A stretch of DNA of 64,000 nt, taken from positions 1,482,377 to 1,546,376 of the forward strand of contig NW_006921540.1 in NCBI RefSeq assembly GCF_000340215.1, given 5' to 3'. Position 1 is the stretch's first letter; each line of letters starts with the position of its first letter. The notes under the pieces were generated by a model. It did not search any database. It saw only the letters and a program-made list of their open reading frames with translations, and had not been told where the DNA came from. Positions 36,600 to 48,184 of this stretch are shown in pieces. This stretch comes from Pseudocercospora fijiensis CIRAD86 (Eukaryota; Ascomycota; Dothideomycetes; Mycosphaerellales; Mycosphaerellaceae). The position numbers were made by a program, and so were the translations under genes.

Positions 36600-39500
36600 C
36601 CTCTATCGATACGACCGATAGTAACGGAGATGTTTAGATAGCCGAGAATAATAATACTAGAGTTTAGGATACCGCGATAGAGCTTAATACTACGAATAAA
36701 GGAACTAAAAAAAGCGAGGAGATACTATACGTCGATCTAGTAATAGGTATAGTCTTAGGGCCTAACGCTATAGACGATAAGCGCTAGGAGCAGATCGAGT
36801 ACAGTTAAAGAGACGACATACTAGTAAAGGGCTAAGGTATAAGTCCTATTAATCTAGAAAATTATAGTTAAAGCTACTACGAAAAGCTAGTAAGGATTAG
36901 AATCGAGACTAGTCGTCTTTATATCCTCGATATAGAGTAGAAGTTTCTTTATTAGTATTAGAGCGAAGCCTTTACGTCTATAAAGGCAAAGTAGCTTACG
37001 ATTAATACGATCGGGGCTAGGTATCTAGGGACGGTAGAAGTGTTACTAAAGGAGGAAGGGGGATAGGTAATTATTCTATACTCGGTATATATAGCCGGCG
37101 TTCGTAGCCGGTAGATACTAATAGTTAAATAGAAAGCGTTTCTCGAGGGTAGAGTGCTACTACTATATAAAATCTTTACTAAGGCAGAGAGGGCTTATAT
37201 CCGGAATCTAAGCTACTAGTAGGATAGGTTAGCGTTAAAATTCTCTAAATCTCTATATAAGCCTCCGAGGGATTACCTATTTTAGCGATACGGCTTTATC
37301 TCGACTACTCCGTAAGTACCCGACGAAGCTCGAACGCTCTTTAAGGTCTTTACTAAGAAGCGGAAGGAGTTCGAGGATTAGGATTAGTTAATAGAGCTAT
37401 TAGTTAGTCTTAGGTTTCGTAGTTAGACTCGGCCTAAGAATTTACTTATCGAGTGTCTTATACTAAAAGAGGATAGATTAAGACTAAAAACGAGCTTAGA
37501 TTCGTTAGGTATAGTAGCTCGGTTCCGTTAGCAGGAGAGAGCCGCCGTATAGAAGGCAAAATTCAGGTAGTTAGGGTAGCTAGGAAAGAATTTCTAGTAG
37601 TTAGGCTAGCTAGGGTAGCTAGGAAAAAAAAATCTAGTAGTTAGGTAGCTAGGAAACAAAAAAAAAGATAGCTAGCTATTTACTACCTAGCTATTCCTAA
37701 CGATACGATACTATAAAAGAAAGGGTGTTTCCCTATAGCTACTAGTATATATCTACTACTCCTAAGTCCTTACCTTACTATACGAAACTTTAAAACATAC
37801 CGACCGATATTATATATATACTAGGCGCTATACTAGGAAGGCTAATAACGAGACGATAGTCGAAACAGTCTAGTATACGAGCGAGATTACGATAACGTCG
37901 AGAGAAGGTTATATACTTACCTTCGAGCCTATTAAGTCCTAGATAACGATTAGGGCTAGATTTATCCTCTCTGAATCCTAGTAGTAGGAATTTATTATAG
38001 GATACTACTACCTAGTCTTTACTTTTATAGAGTCTAAGTAGAAGGTTGTTCGGAGATATAAGAATATCGAGTATTAACCCAGATATCTTCGAAAAGGCTA
38101 GCTAGGCGTATCTTTAGAAACCCGAGTATACCGAGCAGTTTAATTAATAGGTCTATAAGATATAGTTCCCTTTATACTTACGTTCGAAGGAGTATAAACT
38201 CTAGAAATACTCGATATAATAGGGTAGTAAGGAGCGAACGGATATATTGTAGAAGTTCTTTATAGACTAGGTATAACACCGTTATACGACTTCTCGACTT
38301 AAAGGTTAACTAGTAATTGTCTATAACTTCTATAGTTTAATCTTAAAATACCCGGAACTAGGGGATAGTAACTTATCGCCTACGAACTATCTCTATTCTA
38401 AACGATATAGGGAATCTTAAGAAAAGAGGAGGGTTAATATAGATATAGCGTTCTAGAAAGAGGTACGTCTTCTAAAATGCCTAATAAACCGTAGAGATCT
38501 AGCTAATTAATATAGGCTACGCTTAAGGAAGCTCTGGGATTAAAGGCTACCGATTTCTCCCCCGAAGACTTTGGGTAACTAGCAAACGAAATGCTAGCTA
38601 TAAACGGTCCTTCGGAAGACTTCTATAAAAGGGAGTCTATATAGAAGATATATCTATATCTTATAAACTACCCTCCCCTATTTCTCGGCGCGACAACCTA
38701 GCGTATTATATTTAAAAAGAATAAAGAGACTACGTTAGACGATATTCGGGAGATCCTCCGTAATACTCGCCGAGTAGCTATTACTATTAATAGCTAGTTA
38801 AGCCGGACTATAAGAGCCTCCTTCCTCTCGATTATACTATACTTTATTAATTCGGATTAGAAACTCTAGGAACTTATAATCGGATTCCCTAAAATTCTAG
38901 GTTCCTATACTAGTAAGGATATAGCGAAGCTTATCTATACGGCAATAGATAGGGTTAGCGTAATAACGAAACTAATCTCGATTACTACGGATAACGCTAG
39001 TAATAATCGAACATTATATAAGGCGTTATATATATAATTTACTCGCGTATATCTTTAAAATTACTAATCGTATCGATAGGGTCGAGTACGTAAAGGAGAT
39101 TATAAGGTCTACAATCTAGCTTAATCTTCCGAATATTAAGCTCGCTACAATTCCGGATACGTACGATAATACGTACAATAATAACGATAAAGAGGAGCCT
39201 AGTAATAGCTCTAGCCCTATTAAATCGGAGCCGACGTCGATGCTAGTTATATCCCTAGAGAAGTTTCCCTACCTCGCTTATATAGTTTAAATCGCGATCC
39301 GAGCCCTTTTTAAGACGCTTAAAATTATACTATTAAACGACGACTAATAGAAGATCCTAGATAAGGATAAAGCAAAGTCGAAAGTCGAGAAACTCGTTAT
39401 AGTAATAAGACGGGATAAGGTAGAGAGCCTCGCTCTCGTTTTATATAAGGTATAACTTTTGTCCGTAGCCGGTATCCGTAGCCGGCAACCTAGTATAGTT

Positions 39501-40800
39501 CGAACTCTTTTTCTCTAGCTTCGTCGTCTAGTAATATATACGAACTCGAGCTTATAGAGATATAACCGATTCGAGGCTATTTAAAAGAACCTAATCGAGC
39601 GCCCTAAAACTAATGCCTAGAATATCGTATAGAATAAGCGATAGTAAAAGCGGCCTCCTTAGCGCCTACTCCGTTTTACCTAAGACGTTAAGACCCGGTT
39701 CGATTCGACTTTCTATATAGTTACGAGGGGATATGCTTTATATACCGCTCTCGAGATCTATTAGAGTTCCGAGGGTATTAAGTAGCTCGGGCTTATCCCC
39801 GCCGAATAGCGCTAAGTAGAGTATCTCGTCGATATTAGTAAGCATTACGCGAAGGTTACTACTACGATTAGAAGAACCTAAGGACCGACGATCTGCCTTA
39901 TCTTTACGTACTATAACTAGCTCTTTAACGAGCTCGACTAAACCGTAGCTAAGCTAGCTAAGAAGAGCGTTCCCTAGAAAGTAGCTATAACGAAAGCTAT
40001 AGATACCTCCTATACTAAGTTATATAAATATTATAGTGCTACCTTTAAGTCGTTCGGAGATATCTATAGCGTTACGTACTTGCTTAACCTAGTAGAAAAG
40101 GATATATACTAGTAGAGGCTAGAATAGAAGGGCGACGAGGAATAGCCTAAGTATTACTAGACTATTCTAGAAAAGATATTCTACGAGCGTCGGAAAGAAA
40201 CTAGTCTAAATATAGGTTCTATAAAGAAAAAGAAGGTTTAGAAGGCTCCGATATTATACCTGTTTCGTAGGTAGGAAGTAGAGGCAGAAGAGGAAGTAAC
40301 TACTAAAGTAAATAAAGAAGAGTTCGATCTCTATCGGCGCGCGGATACGTACTAAACCTATAGGCTCGGAAAGAGGGCTAATAATCTCTAGATCTTACCG
40401 ATTTTCTAGACGAATTCGGAGACGATATTCTCGCTATATAGTAGCGGTTAGAGCCTAAGTTTCTAACGATAGCGTCGGTCGCTTAGGACGTCCTCGCTAT
40501 ATCGAGCGTAGGTATAGGCTATAAGAGGTCTTTTAGTATCGCTCGTTACTAGGGCCGCTTTAATCGAATATACTCGCCTACTACCTTCGAGTCTATTATA
40601 GTATTCCGATACTATCTCCTCTACTAGAGTCGCTAAGGGAGGATACTAAAGATTATACTAAAAGACTTAATCGAGGAATTAGAAAACCTTAAGATCGAAG
40701 AAACCTAGAAGCGCGAAGAGAATACGAAATTTAGTCTAAGCGAAACCCTAATTAGTAATAACGAAGAGGAGAAGGGCGGAGGTAGAAAGCGATACTAGGT
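36600..40800 (+). pseudogene. hAT transposase relic, RIP-mutated
   Basis: Two diagnostic hAT regions can be read. Near 38,980-39,010 the plus strand gives ITTDNASNNRTL, the conserved second catalytic Asp with DNASNN. Near 40,470-40,640 it gives VLAISSVGIGYKRSFSIARY, followed by GRFNRIYSPTTFES, the C-terminal dimerisation domain, where the family has Cys-Glu-Arg at KR and Asp-Gln after AR. Several frame changes and many stops separate the parts, so no protein can be made. An N-terminal BED finger is expected upstream of 37,000 but not confirmed. Confidence 0.7.
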
Positions 40801-41000
40801 CGAGAAGCGGAAACGTATATAGGCTAAGAGTAGCTTTAAGGAGACGAAGTGTTTACATAGAAGGTAGCGTAGCCGGCGTATATAGCTAGTATATATCTTT
40901 AATATATTCCGAATTCCTAGGACCTAAATAGACTAGTTGCTATAGCAACCTACCCCGCTTACCTATAGACTATTTCTAATTCTCTATTCGCTCTTCCTCT

Positions 41001-41370
41001 CCTTCTTCCCTTTCCCTATATTCTTAAAGATAAATATACCTTAAGGATTCGGCTCTTTAGGCCTTACTAAGTCGGCCGCCTTCCCTTCCTTTAGCGACTA
41101 TCCTAAGTACGAATCTAACGAGGACCTACTAAGACGGTTTAATAGAATACTATTTAATCTAGAAAGTAAGAGGTATAAATGTCTCTTTACAATTATAGGC
41201 TTATTAATTTTCTAGGTCCTAGCGATATACCCTCGTCGCCTGAACGCGTATAAAGATACCTTTAGAGCCTAAAGGGCAAGGGTAAAGCAAGCTAAGTATA
41301 GGAAGACTATAGCGAGAACGAGATATCGGAAGAGTAAGACTATCCGTAGTATATATAAAGGAAGGGGGTT
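41001..41370. other. RIP-mutated spacer between hAT relic and H3 cassette
   Basis: No motif was recognised. Similarity to the left edge of cassette copy 1 begins at 41,371 (GAAGGGGGTTTCCTAGAAAA against GAAGGGGATTCCTTAGAAAA at 12,738). Confidence 0.4.
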
Positions 41371-41394
41371 TCCTAGAAAACAGTACCGAAAAAT

Positions 41395-41815
41395 AAGAAG
41401 GCTTTAGATAGATAGGAGAAGGCTAAAAAGAGTAGATAGACGAAGGCTATCGCGAAGAAAAGTTATCTTTCTATTAAAAAAAAGGGAATAAGGTAGGACT
41501 CGACGATAAAGAAGCGGCGCTTTAAACTAGGTACTATTACCCTTCGCTAGATCTAGCTTTTCTAAAATAAAAGAGGGACCGAGCTTTTAATCCCTAAGAC
41601 TGCCTTCTAGCGACTTATCTAAGAAATTATATTAAATTTTCAGTCTAGTATACGATTTACGGCTAAGGCGATTAGTACTCTTTAGAAAGCTATAGAGGCA
41701 TTTCTCGTAACCGAGCTTAAGCTTTTAAACCTCCTTACTATCTATATAAAGCGGGTTACTCTTTAAAATAAAGATATATAGCTTCTAGATTTAGCGTCGG
41801 TTTATAGCGGATTAG
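41395..41815 (+). pseudogene. H3a: RIP-mutated histone H3-like relic, copy 2
   Basis: Second copy of the relic at 12,770-13,205. The basic N-terminal stretch near 41,440-41,470 reads RQTKAIAKKS, which parallels the H3 tail around Lys4 and Lys9 (TK-x-x-A-(R/K)-K-S). The core from 41,509 reads FKLGTITLR, TELLIPKTAF-stop-RL, then KAIEAFLVTEL and IYIKRVTL-stop-NKDI. More stops occur than in copy 1 (for example Arg to stop in LREI). A 5-bp deletion near 41,795 breaks the last helix. Tail and core are in different frames, so an indel or an intron lies between them. It is non-functional. Confidence 0.78.
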
Positions 41816-43013
41816 TTAGAAATTGTATTAAGTCGTTAGATTAACCTAGGAGGAGGCCTATTTTCGTATCCTTTTACCGGCTATAGGTACCGGCTATATT
41901 TCTAATTTTATTTCCGCGCCGTCCCTAAATCTAAGGTATAAAGTAGAAACCTAGCACTCTATATTTACCGGGCTATTATAGAGACGAGCTATATTTAGAT
42001 TAGTTTCTTCGTATATCGCGACCTAGCGGATAGTAAGCGAAAGGGCGATAGAACGTTAATAATTTATCTCTATTTAGACCTAAAATACAAAGGTCCTAAG
42101 GAGCCCTAGTATTCTAACTATAAGGAGATTCTTTAGTATTAGTACTTTAATCCTCTATACTACGAGGCAGATAGTAAGCCTACGAGAGAGAAACTTTAAC
42201 GAGAGATTCTCTATAATACGTAGCGCTATTATATAGCGATAGATACGTACTAAGTCTAGCAACTCGAAGAAGAATTAAGATAGCGTATTAGCGACTAAGG
42301 AGGAGATCGATAGTATACTAGTAGAGTCGAGGTCTTATAAGCGAAGTACGAGATAATATAGGCTCCTAGTTATTTAGAGTAACGTACTATATAAATAACT
42401 AGGCGTACTACTATTATTTACTTACGACCTATATCCTAGGATACTCTTCTCGTACTTTTTATACTCTTTTCTAATACCTTATCTATAATCGCTCCGCGAT
42501 AACCGAGTAAATATAAGCTATAGGATTTCCGCTTAGTAGCTTAGCCTTCGAGATATAGCGGAGTTGAATTTAGAGCAATAGCCGGTACTCGTAGCCGGTA
42601 TATAGAGACGGTAGTAGGCCTTTTCTACTAAATAACTAGCTTATTTAGTATAGCCTACCTAATATATCTTATATTTCCTAGTAATAGGCCTAGGTTACTT
42701 ATAAGATTACTATAGCTAGTAAGGGAATTACTAAAGAATATCTATACTATAGTAGGATACTATTATTTTGCCGGCTATTTATTAAAAGGAGGCTTTCGCC
42801 TATTACTATACTAGCTATATATACCGGCTATATTTCAAAGTTTGCCGTACCTGCCTTTTTTAGCTGTACCTACCTTCTTTCCTTACTCTAATATTACTAT
42901 AATATAGGCTTACGCGACGCTTACTCTATTGCCTAGCGATACCGCGATACTACCTCTCTCGCTATATTTATCCTTCGTATCGATATCTATACCTTTACGC
43001 TCTATATCTACTA
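41816..43013 (+). other. Cassette spacer between H3a and the DDE insertion
   Basis: Bases 41,816-41,975 match 13,200-13,520 with a deletion. Bases 41,975-42,330 are absent from copy 1 and keep an open-looking plus frame with DLADSKRKGDRTLIIYLYLD and RQ-like stops; the family is unknown. Bases 42,330-42,620 are repeat R1 copy 3. Bases 42,730-43,013 match 15,330-15,655, the region upstream of H3b, and end in TATCTACTA, the left target site of the DDE element. Confidence 0.5.
42330..42620 (+). repeat. Dispersed repeat R1, copy 3
   Basis: Shares TTATAAGCGAAGTACGAGAT, AGTAACGTACTATATAAATA and GGCGTACTACTATTATTTAC with the copies at 13,850 and 14,495, and ends with the paired AGCCGGTACTCGTAGCCGG motif. 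Confidence 0.65.
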
Positions 43014-43559
43014 TTATAGTATTTAGAAGTATATGCTATAGAGTCGGAGAGCCGAGATTTAGCTTTCTACTAGTTTTTACTATAGTTAGTTAGCAACCCG
43101 GTATTCTTAGTACGCGGAGATCTCCGCTAGTATATCTAAATACTATAAAAACTATATTGTCGCATTTTTAATAGTATAGAGCCCTTAGAGGTGTTATTAA
43201 TAGTCCGCCTACTAGACGATTAACTTAATAAGATTAAGCGCCTCTTTAATAAGGGTTATCTCTCGAATAATAGTATCTCTAATTTTCTTAATATTGCTAG
43301 GCAGACTATCGATAAGCTCTATAACAATTATAAGCTCTTCGGTGTGTTCTATATAGTATATCTTATCGCGTAAGGTCGTCTATAGAAGCTATTACTAATC
43401 TATTAAGATATATGTATTTCTAGCTCTTTCTAGGGCCTATAACTAATCTGCCTCTTACTATAGCGTATACTCGAGTTCCTCGCAGATCGACCGATAGTAT
43501 ACTAAGAAGAGGTAATATAGTACCTATACGACGAATTTAGCGTTATCGTAAGCTAGCCG

Positions 43560-44210
43560 ATAGTATCGCGTATCTTAAAGAACCGTAAGTAGACGAGGAA
43601 GAAGGCATTCCGGATCGTATATAAGCGGAATAGCGAGTTACGTAACAACTTTAGGATATAGCAAATAGGTATATCTACGGATAAGATCGTTACTATCGAT
43701 AAAAGTGCCTTAAAAAAGCGCACTAGATAGCGTAAATATAGCTACGGTCTAGTTAACCGTCCTATCTAAGAAGAGGGTAGTACTATACGCTTAAAGAGGT
43801 AGAGTGTTCTACCTATAATCGGTATTAATAGATACCTTTAAGGCACGCTTATTTATTAAGGCTCTATTACCGGAATAATGTTTAAGTACTAGTTAAAGCA
43901 TATAGTCCTTCTATAAATAGAACTAGGCATAGTATTAGTAATAGATAACGCGTTAATCTACCGCACTAAGGGTATTAAGAACGCTTGTCGTAAGGCAGGT
44001 ATCTGCTTAAAGATACTGCCGCCGTACTTACTAGACTTTAATCCTATTAAGTTGTCGTTCTCGTTACTTAAAGCATAGATTAAGAGACATATTAACGAAG
44101 CTAACTACTTCTTAGACTTCGGTTAATTTATTAAGTATACGGTAGATAGGTTAAATACTAGATAGAACGTAGAAGCGTAGTTTTAGAAGGCAGGTTAGAG
44201 ACATTAATTA
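43560..44210 (+). pseudogene. Tc1/mariner DDE transposase relic
   Basis: One plus-strand frame gives VTIDKSALKKRT (first Asp at 43,698), LVIDNALIYRTKGIKNACRK (second Asp at 43,944) and LPPYLLDFNPIKLSFSLLKA. The spacing from the second Asp to the Lys in NPIK is that of a DD34E catalytic triad, so the third residue, Glu, has become Lys. GAG to AAG after a T is a TG-to-TA change, as made by RIP. His of 'SIHRTKG' reads Tyr. Other stops replace Gln or Trp. The N-terminal helix-turn-helix should lie upstream of 43,560 but is unclear. Confidence 0.78.
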
Positions 44211-44922
44211 TATATAGACTCGCTTATACCGACGACTATCTCTAGCTTAGCAATACGGCCTTTTAACTCTTCTATCTCCTATCTTATTTCTTCTATTATA
44301 GCACGCGCAATATTAGCAGCATAGTTATTTATAATCGCTTCTATATGCTATAGATCCGGCAGTACTAGCTATAGCGATAAGCTTCTTAGCTTAGCTAACG
44401 ATAGTAATATAGTAGACGTGTTAATATGCCCTTCTACGCCTCGCGGAGGTTAAATAGGTATAGCAACAATCTCCTTATTATCCTAACTGTCTGTAATCTA
44501 CTCGAGAAATTAGTTAAATCTATCAAGATACCTAATTAGTATACCTCTAATGCGCTATAGGTATCTATTGCGATAGAAGAGCCTAGAATTTAGTAGTTTC
44601 GTAATTATTTTAATCGCTAGCGGTACCTCGAGGCTATTTAAATTAGCGCCGTTAGTATATCGCTATCTTTCTATCGTACTCGACTCGAAATCTAGAGAGT
44701 ACCCGCTTCTAAAGCCCGAATCTGTAACGACCGATAGGGCATTACTATAATATAACTATAATATATCTATATTATCTCTTTAGTAGGAAACAATACTATC
44801 GATGCCGCTAAACAACCTCCTATTATCCGTTTTAAAAAATATATAATAGTTATAAAGATATAGCGCTAATAATATATTAGAAGTTCGCGACTTTCTAGCG
44901 CTTACTCTATACTAAGATAGTG
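44211..44922. other. Remaining left arm of the DDE element
   Basis: Noncoding or undecipherable RIP-mutated sequence between the transposase relic and the chromovirus insertion. It ends in GATAG (44,918-44,922), the target duplication of the chromovirus. Confidence 0.5.
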
Positions 44923-45118
44923 TTAGGACCAAAGAGGTTATACGTGATTAGCATGTGACCGGACTCGAGTAAAGCTAGGGTCTCGATGCCTTAGGCAGGG
45001 CTTGGCGCTTAGTAGTAGGCTAACTTGCCTACCTTCCTCCCTCTCCTCCTAGCTCCTTATCGAATACTACTCGTACCTACTACTACCCTATCTACCTACT
45101 AATATAACCCTTCTTATA
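44923..45118 (+). repeat. 5' LTR of chromovirus copy 1
   Basis: 196 bases, TGTTAGGACC to TTCTTATA. It matches 52,288-52,485 and 62,248-62,445, but is more RIP-mutated than the 3' LTR (AATATAACC against AACATAACC, TTATA against TTACA). Confidence 0.9.
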
Positions 45119-45375
45119 TAGTATTCGATCCACCCTTTAAGGGTAGTAGCTAGATAGTTCTTATTTTAAGCTTTTAGCGGTGTAGCTACGAACAAGACTA
45201 ATCTAACTATATTGCGCCTAAAGAACGGGACCTATACGTACTATTCTATCGAAACAACCGTACTAATCATTAAGCAAGGCCTTCTACACGGCCTATTACA
45301 CTAAGTCAATCGTACTAGACTAATATCTACTAATTCCGCTATATCCGCATCTTAGGGGCTAACAATACATTATTA

Positions 45376-47150
45376 GTGTTACCTCTTACAATAGCCGGTT
45401 CATTACGAAACAACAACCGTACTGCCGCTAGCAGCGCTAGCAACGACAACGCTAGTAGCACAGTGCCTACTAAAGTGCCTACTAAAGCTCCTACTAAAGG
45501 GCCTGCTACTAAGCCTGCTACTAAGCCTTCTAAAGAATCTGTAATTCTAGGTAACGACCTAGAATTGCCTATTAACGACATTCTTAACAACATTGTTAAT
45601 CGACGATATAGCTAACTAGCCTTTAGCCCTTAACTAGTAGGGAGACTTTAAGAAGCCACTTAAAACAGGCTTGCTACCCTACGTTAAGAACAATAGCTAA
45701 AGGATAACCTCCTCGAGATTCGCCGCCTATAGGAAGCCCTAACAACTACTGCTAGACTAGAACTAGTAGCAGGACCTTCTATTTAAAAGAAGGATGCTAA
45801 GCTTAAAGACTATACCGTATTTAATAGCTCTAGCCGCAAGCAGTATAACGATTACATACGTGATTGTAAATTGAACTAGCGGAATGTACTAAGGGCCCTG
45901 CTAGACGACTATTCGCTAGTCGTCTATACTATGCAATACATTAATAGAGACCCAAAGCGTACCTAGGATAACTACTTTGACTCCCTTACTAATTAGACCG
46001 CTGTTTAGTAGCAAACCTATAAAACTATTATGCTAGACACCCTTAGAAACCCTATACTAAGGCAATAACACGCTTAGGACTAGTACCTTCGGGCTAAGCA
46101 AAAGACTAATTAATTAGCTCGTTTATTTAAGGCCTATTTAAAGACCCTCGAGGACGATTTGCTAGCTAAGACCGACTCTATCTAGATTTCCGAAATACGC
46201 CCTAAATTGCGATAGGAATTAGTCCTTAAATTAGACCGCCGTCGTGTATTCGAATAGGCTAACCTAACACGTATTTAATTTATAGTCGAAGTAGAAATAG
46301 CCGAGCGGGCTGTTTAGCTCTAGCAACGACTAGAATCGAGGATCCGACTAGCTAGTACTAACCGCGGCAACCGTAGTGCCCGCGGAGGAAACTAAGGTTC
46401 TACCTAAAACAACAATGCTAATAATAGAAACAGTAATAGCGACCGTAGAAGAGGCCGTAGCCGGCGGCTATATAGAGGAGGCCTAGACCCCGCAGTAGTT
46501 TGGTTTGCGAACTATAGAACGTATATAGTTTGGTTTCTTAGCGGTACCCCTCCGGTTTGGTTCCGGTTTGGTTTTTTACCCCGCTAGTCTAAGCTGGTTT
46601 CCGAGAAAATCCGACTAAACTACGACGATATGCGACGATATGCGACGACCTCGGATTCAGTCCCGGACGCGATAGGGGCCCTATATTGTATACGCTACAC
46701 GATTGCATCTGTGTTTCGGGCTATTTAGACGTGTTTTAGGATAGGTTTTTGTCCGTAGCCGGCACGTAGCCGGCAAACCGGTCCGTGCACCGGTTGCTTA
46801 GCAAACCAAACTAAACTAAACTAGAATTTCGGCTTAGCAAACTAAACCAACCCAACCCGGACTACTGCGGGGTCTAAGGAGGCCGCGATAGGGGCCGTAG
46901 AAGGGGCTCGTATCCCTATAATACTAACCGCTCGACTAATAATAGCAGTAACAATAGCTACGGCAATAATCTCCCGACCGGATTAAAGTGCTTTAACTGT
47001 AATAGCACTAGCTATCTACTAGGCTAATGCGACAAACCTAAGGACTAGGCCCGAATCGACCGTACTACCGCTAAGCACCGAAAGCACCTCTTAGCAGCTA
47101 ACGCTACCCCTATAGGCTAACCTTCGAAAAAAGAGTAAGCGCCGTACTAA
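45376..47150 (+). pseudogene. Chromovirus copy 1 gag relic
   Basis: The 79-codon open piece at 45,376-45,615 is the N-terminal, Thr/Pro/Lys-rich part of gag, with repeated (V/A)PTK words. The frame continues with stops. It is interrupted by the hAT MITE at 46,484-46,876 and resumes with a nucleocapsid zinc knuckle near 46,990-47,035 (CFNCNS, then Tyr in the place of the zinc-binding His, then Cys). It is inactive. Confidence 0.75.
46484..46876. mobile_element. Young hAT MITE with 8-bp target duplication
   Basis: This 393-bp element has perfect 16-bp terminal inverted repeats, TAGACCCCGCAGTAGT. It is flanked by the 8-bp direct repeat AGGAGGCC (46,476-46,483 and 46,877-46,884), the hallmark length for hAT insertions. 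Chromovirus copy 3 has the empty site (one AGGAGGCC near 63,800). The interior retains many CA and TG dinucleotides (for example GATTGCATCTGTGTTTCG), so it escaped most RIP and is the youngest insertion of the nest. It contains a paired GTAGCCGGCA motif near 46,757. It is noncoding, and the hAT at 35,590 belongs to the same family. Confidence 0.92.
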
Positions 47151-47782
47151 CTATTAGCCTCGTACGGCGTAAGACTATCGACATTGTACTAGCTATAATA
47201 CGCTCCTACCTTATATAGGACACGAAGGGCACTAGCTATTAAACTAAGGTTACGCTAGATCTAGGAAATTCAATTAGTGCCCTTATTAGCTATCGCCTAG
47301 CTAAGCAATTAGACCTTCGATAACTGCCGAGGACTAACCTGCCAACCCTTGCTTAGTTTAATAACGCTCGGCACTTAACCTATAGGGCCTACTATATTCC
47401 TATAGCTCTAAAGGACGACCTCGGAAATGAACGCCTACTAGACTTCACTGCCTACGTAGTAGATATAGACAACCTACATAGGGGAGCTACTATTGTTATT
47501 AGCAACCCTATTCTTAAGTACTACGCTGTAGCTATAGACTTAGGCATTTAGAAGTAGCGATTTAGAATCGCTCGGAAAGAGGACATTAAACACATTAATA
47601 TTAGCGAGTGCCCTAACGATATTAGGGTCCTGTTTATTAGCAACCTAATACCGGCCTCCGCCTTAGCTAATCCGACTGCCGACCTGCTCGGTAGTAATAA
47701 CGATAAACCTATGCCTCCTAATAGTATAGACCCTAACTAGCTCGCTCGCATACTAGAGCCTATTCGAGAGACCTATATTAAT

Positions 47783-48184
47783 GTGTTCAAATACTACTTA
47801 GCATCGATATTGCCTATATTTAAAGAGACGGATTATAAGATTAATATTATAGAGGGTAAGGAGGTTCTCTTTAGTCCTCTCTACAACCTTAGTAAACGAG
47901 AGCTTGCTATATTGCGTAAGTATCTAGAGGAAAACCTAGCTAATAGCCGGATACGGTATAGTAACAGCCCTGCTAGCGCCCCTATCCTATTCGTACTAAA
48001 GAAGGATAGTAGCCTACGCCTATATGTCGACTATCGTAGGCTTAATGCTATTACTATTAAAGATCGCTGTCTACTTCCTCTTATTAATAAGACCCTCGAT
48101 CGCCTTTCTAGTACCTACTACTATACTACATTAGACATTAAGGACGCCTATTACCGCATTCGTATTCGTAAGGGCGATGAATAG
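47783..48184 (+). pseudogene. Chromovirus copy 1 reverse transcriptase fragment
   Basis: This 133-codon open piece contains LSKRELAILRKYLEENL, then APILFVLKKDSSLRLYVDYR and YYYTTLDIKDAYYRIRI. These are the fingers and first palm motifs of Ty3/gypsy reverse transcriptase, with the first catalytic Asp in LDIKDAY. A TAG follows where the family has Trp or Gln. The remaining polymerase and RNase H domains continue to about 49,200 with stops; the YxDD box near 48,320 reads YLDN. It is inactive. Confidence 0.85.

Larger units (their letters stand above)
35590..41000 (+). mobile_element. Autonomous hAT transposon relic
   Basis: The left end, TAGACCCTATAGTAGTTCGG, is a RIP-altered form of the TAGACCCCGCAGTAGT terminus of the MITE at 46,484. 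It is followed by the subterminal GTTTAGTTTCTTAGCGG block and by 5-6 repeats of GTTACTAGGGCGTAGTTGCC at about 35,815-36,010. A degraded hAT transposase frame follows on the plus strand. The right terminus was not found; similarity to cassette H3 sequence begins at 41,371, so the right end is deleted or unrecognised and the end given here is approximate. Low-complexity GGTAGCTAGGAAA words at 37,560-37,690 interrupt the frame. Confidence 0.7.

Noticed and set aside
45339..45593. Minus-strand frame with Val-Gly-Thr-Leu repeats (also at 62,687-62,920)
   Set aside because: It is antisense to the Thr/Pro/Lys-rich gag N-terminus of the chromovirus in both copies.
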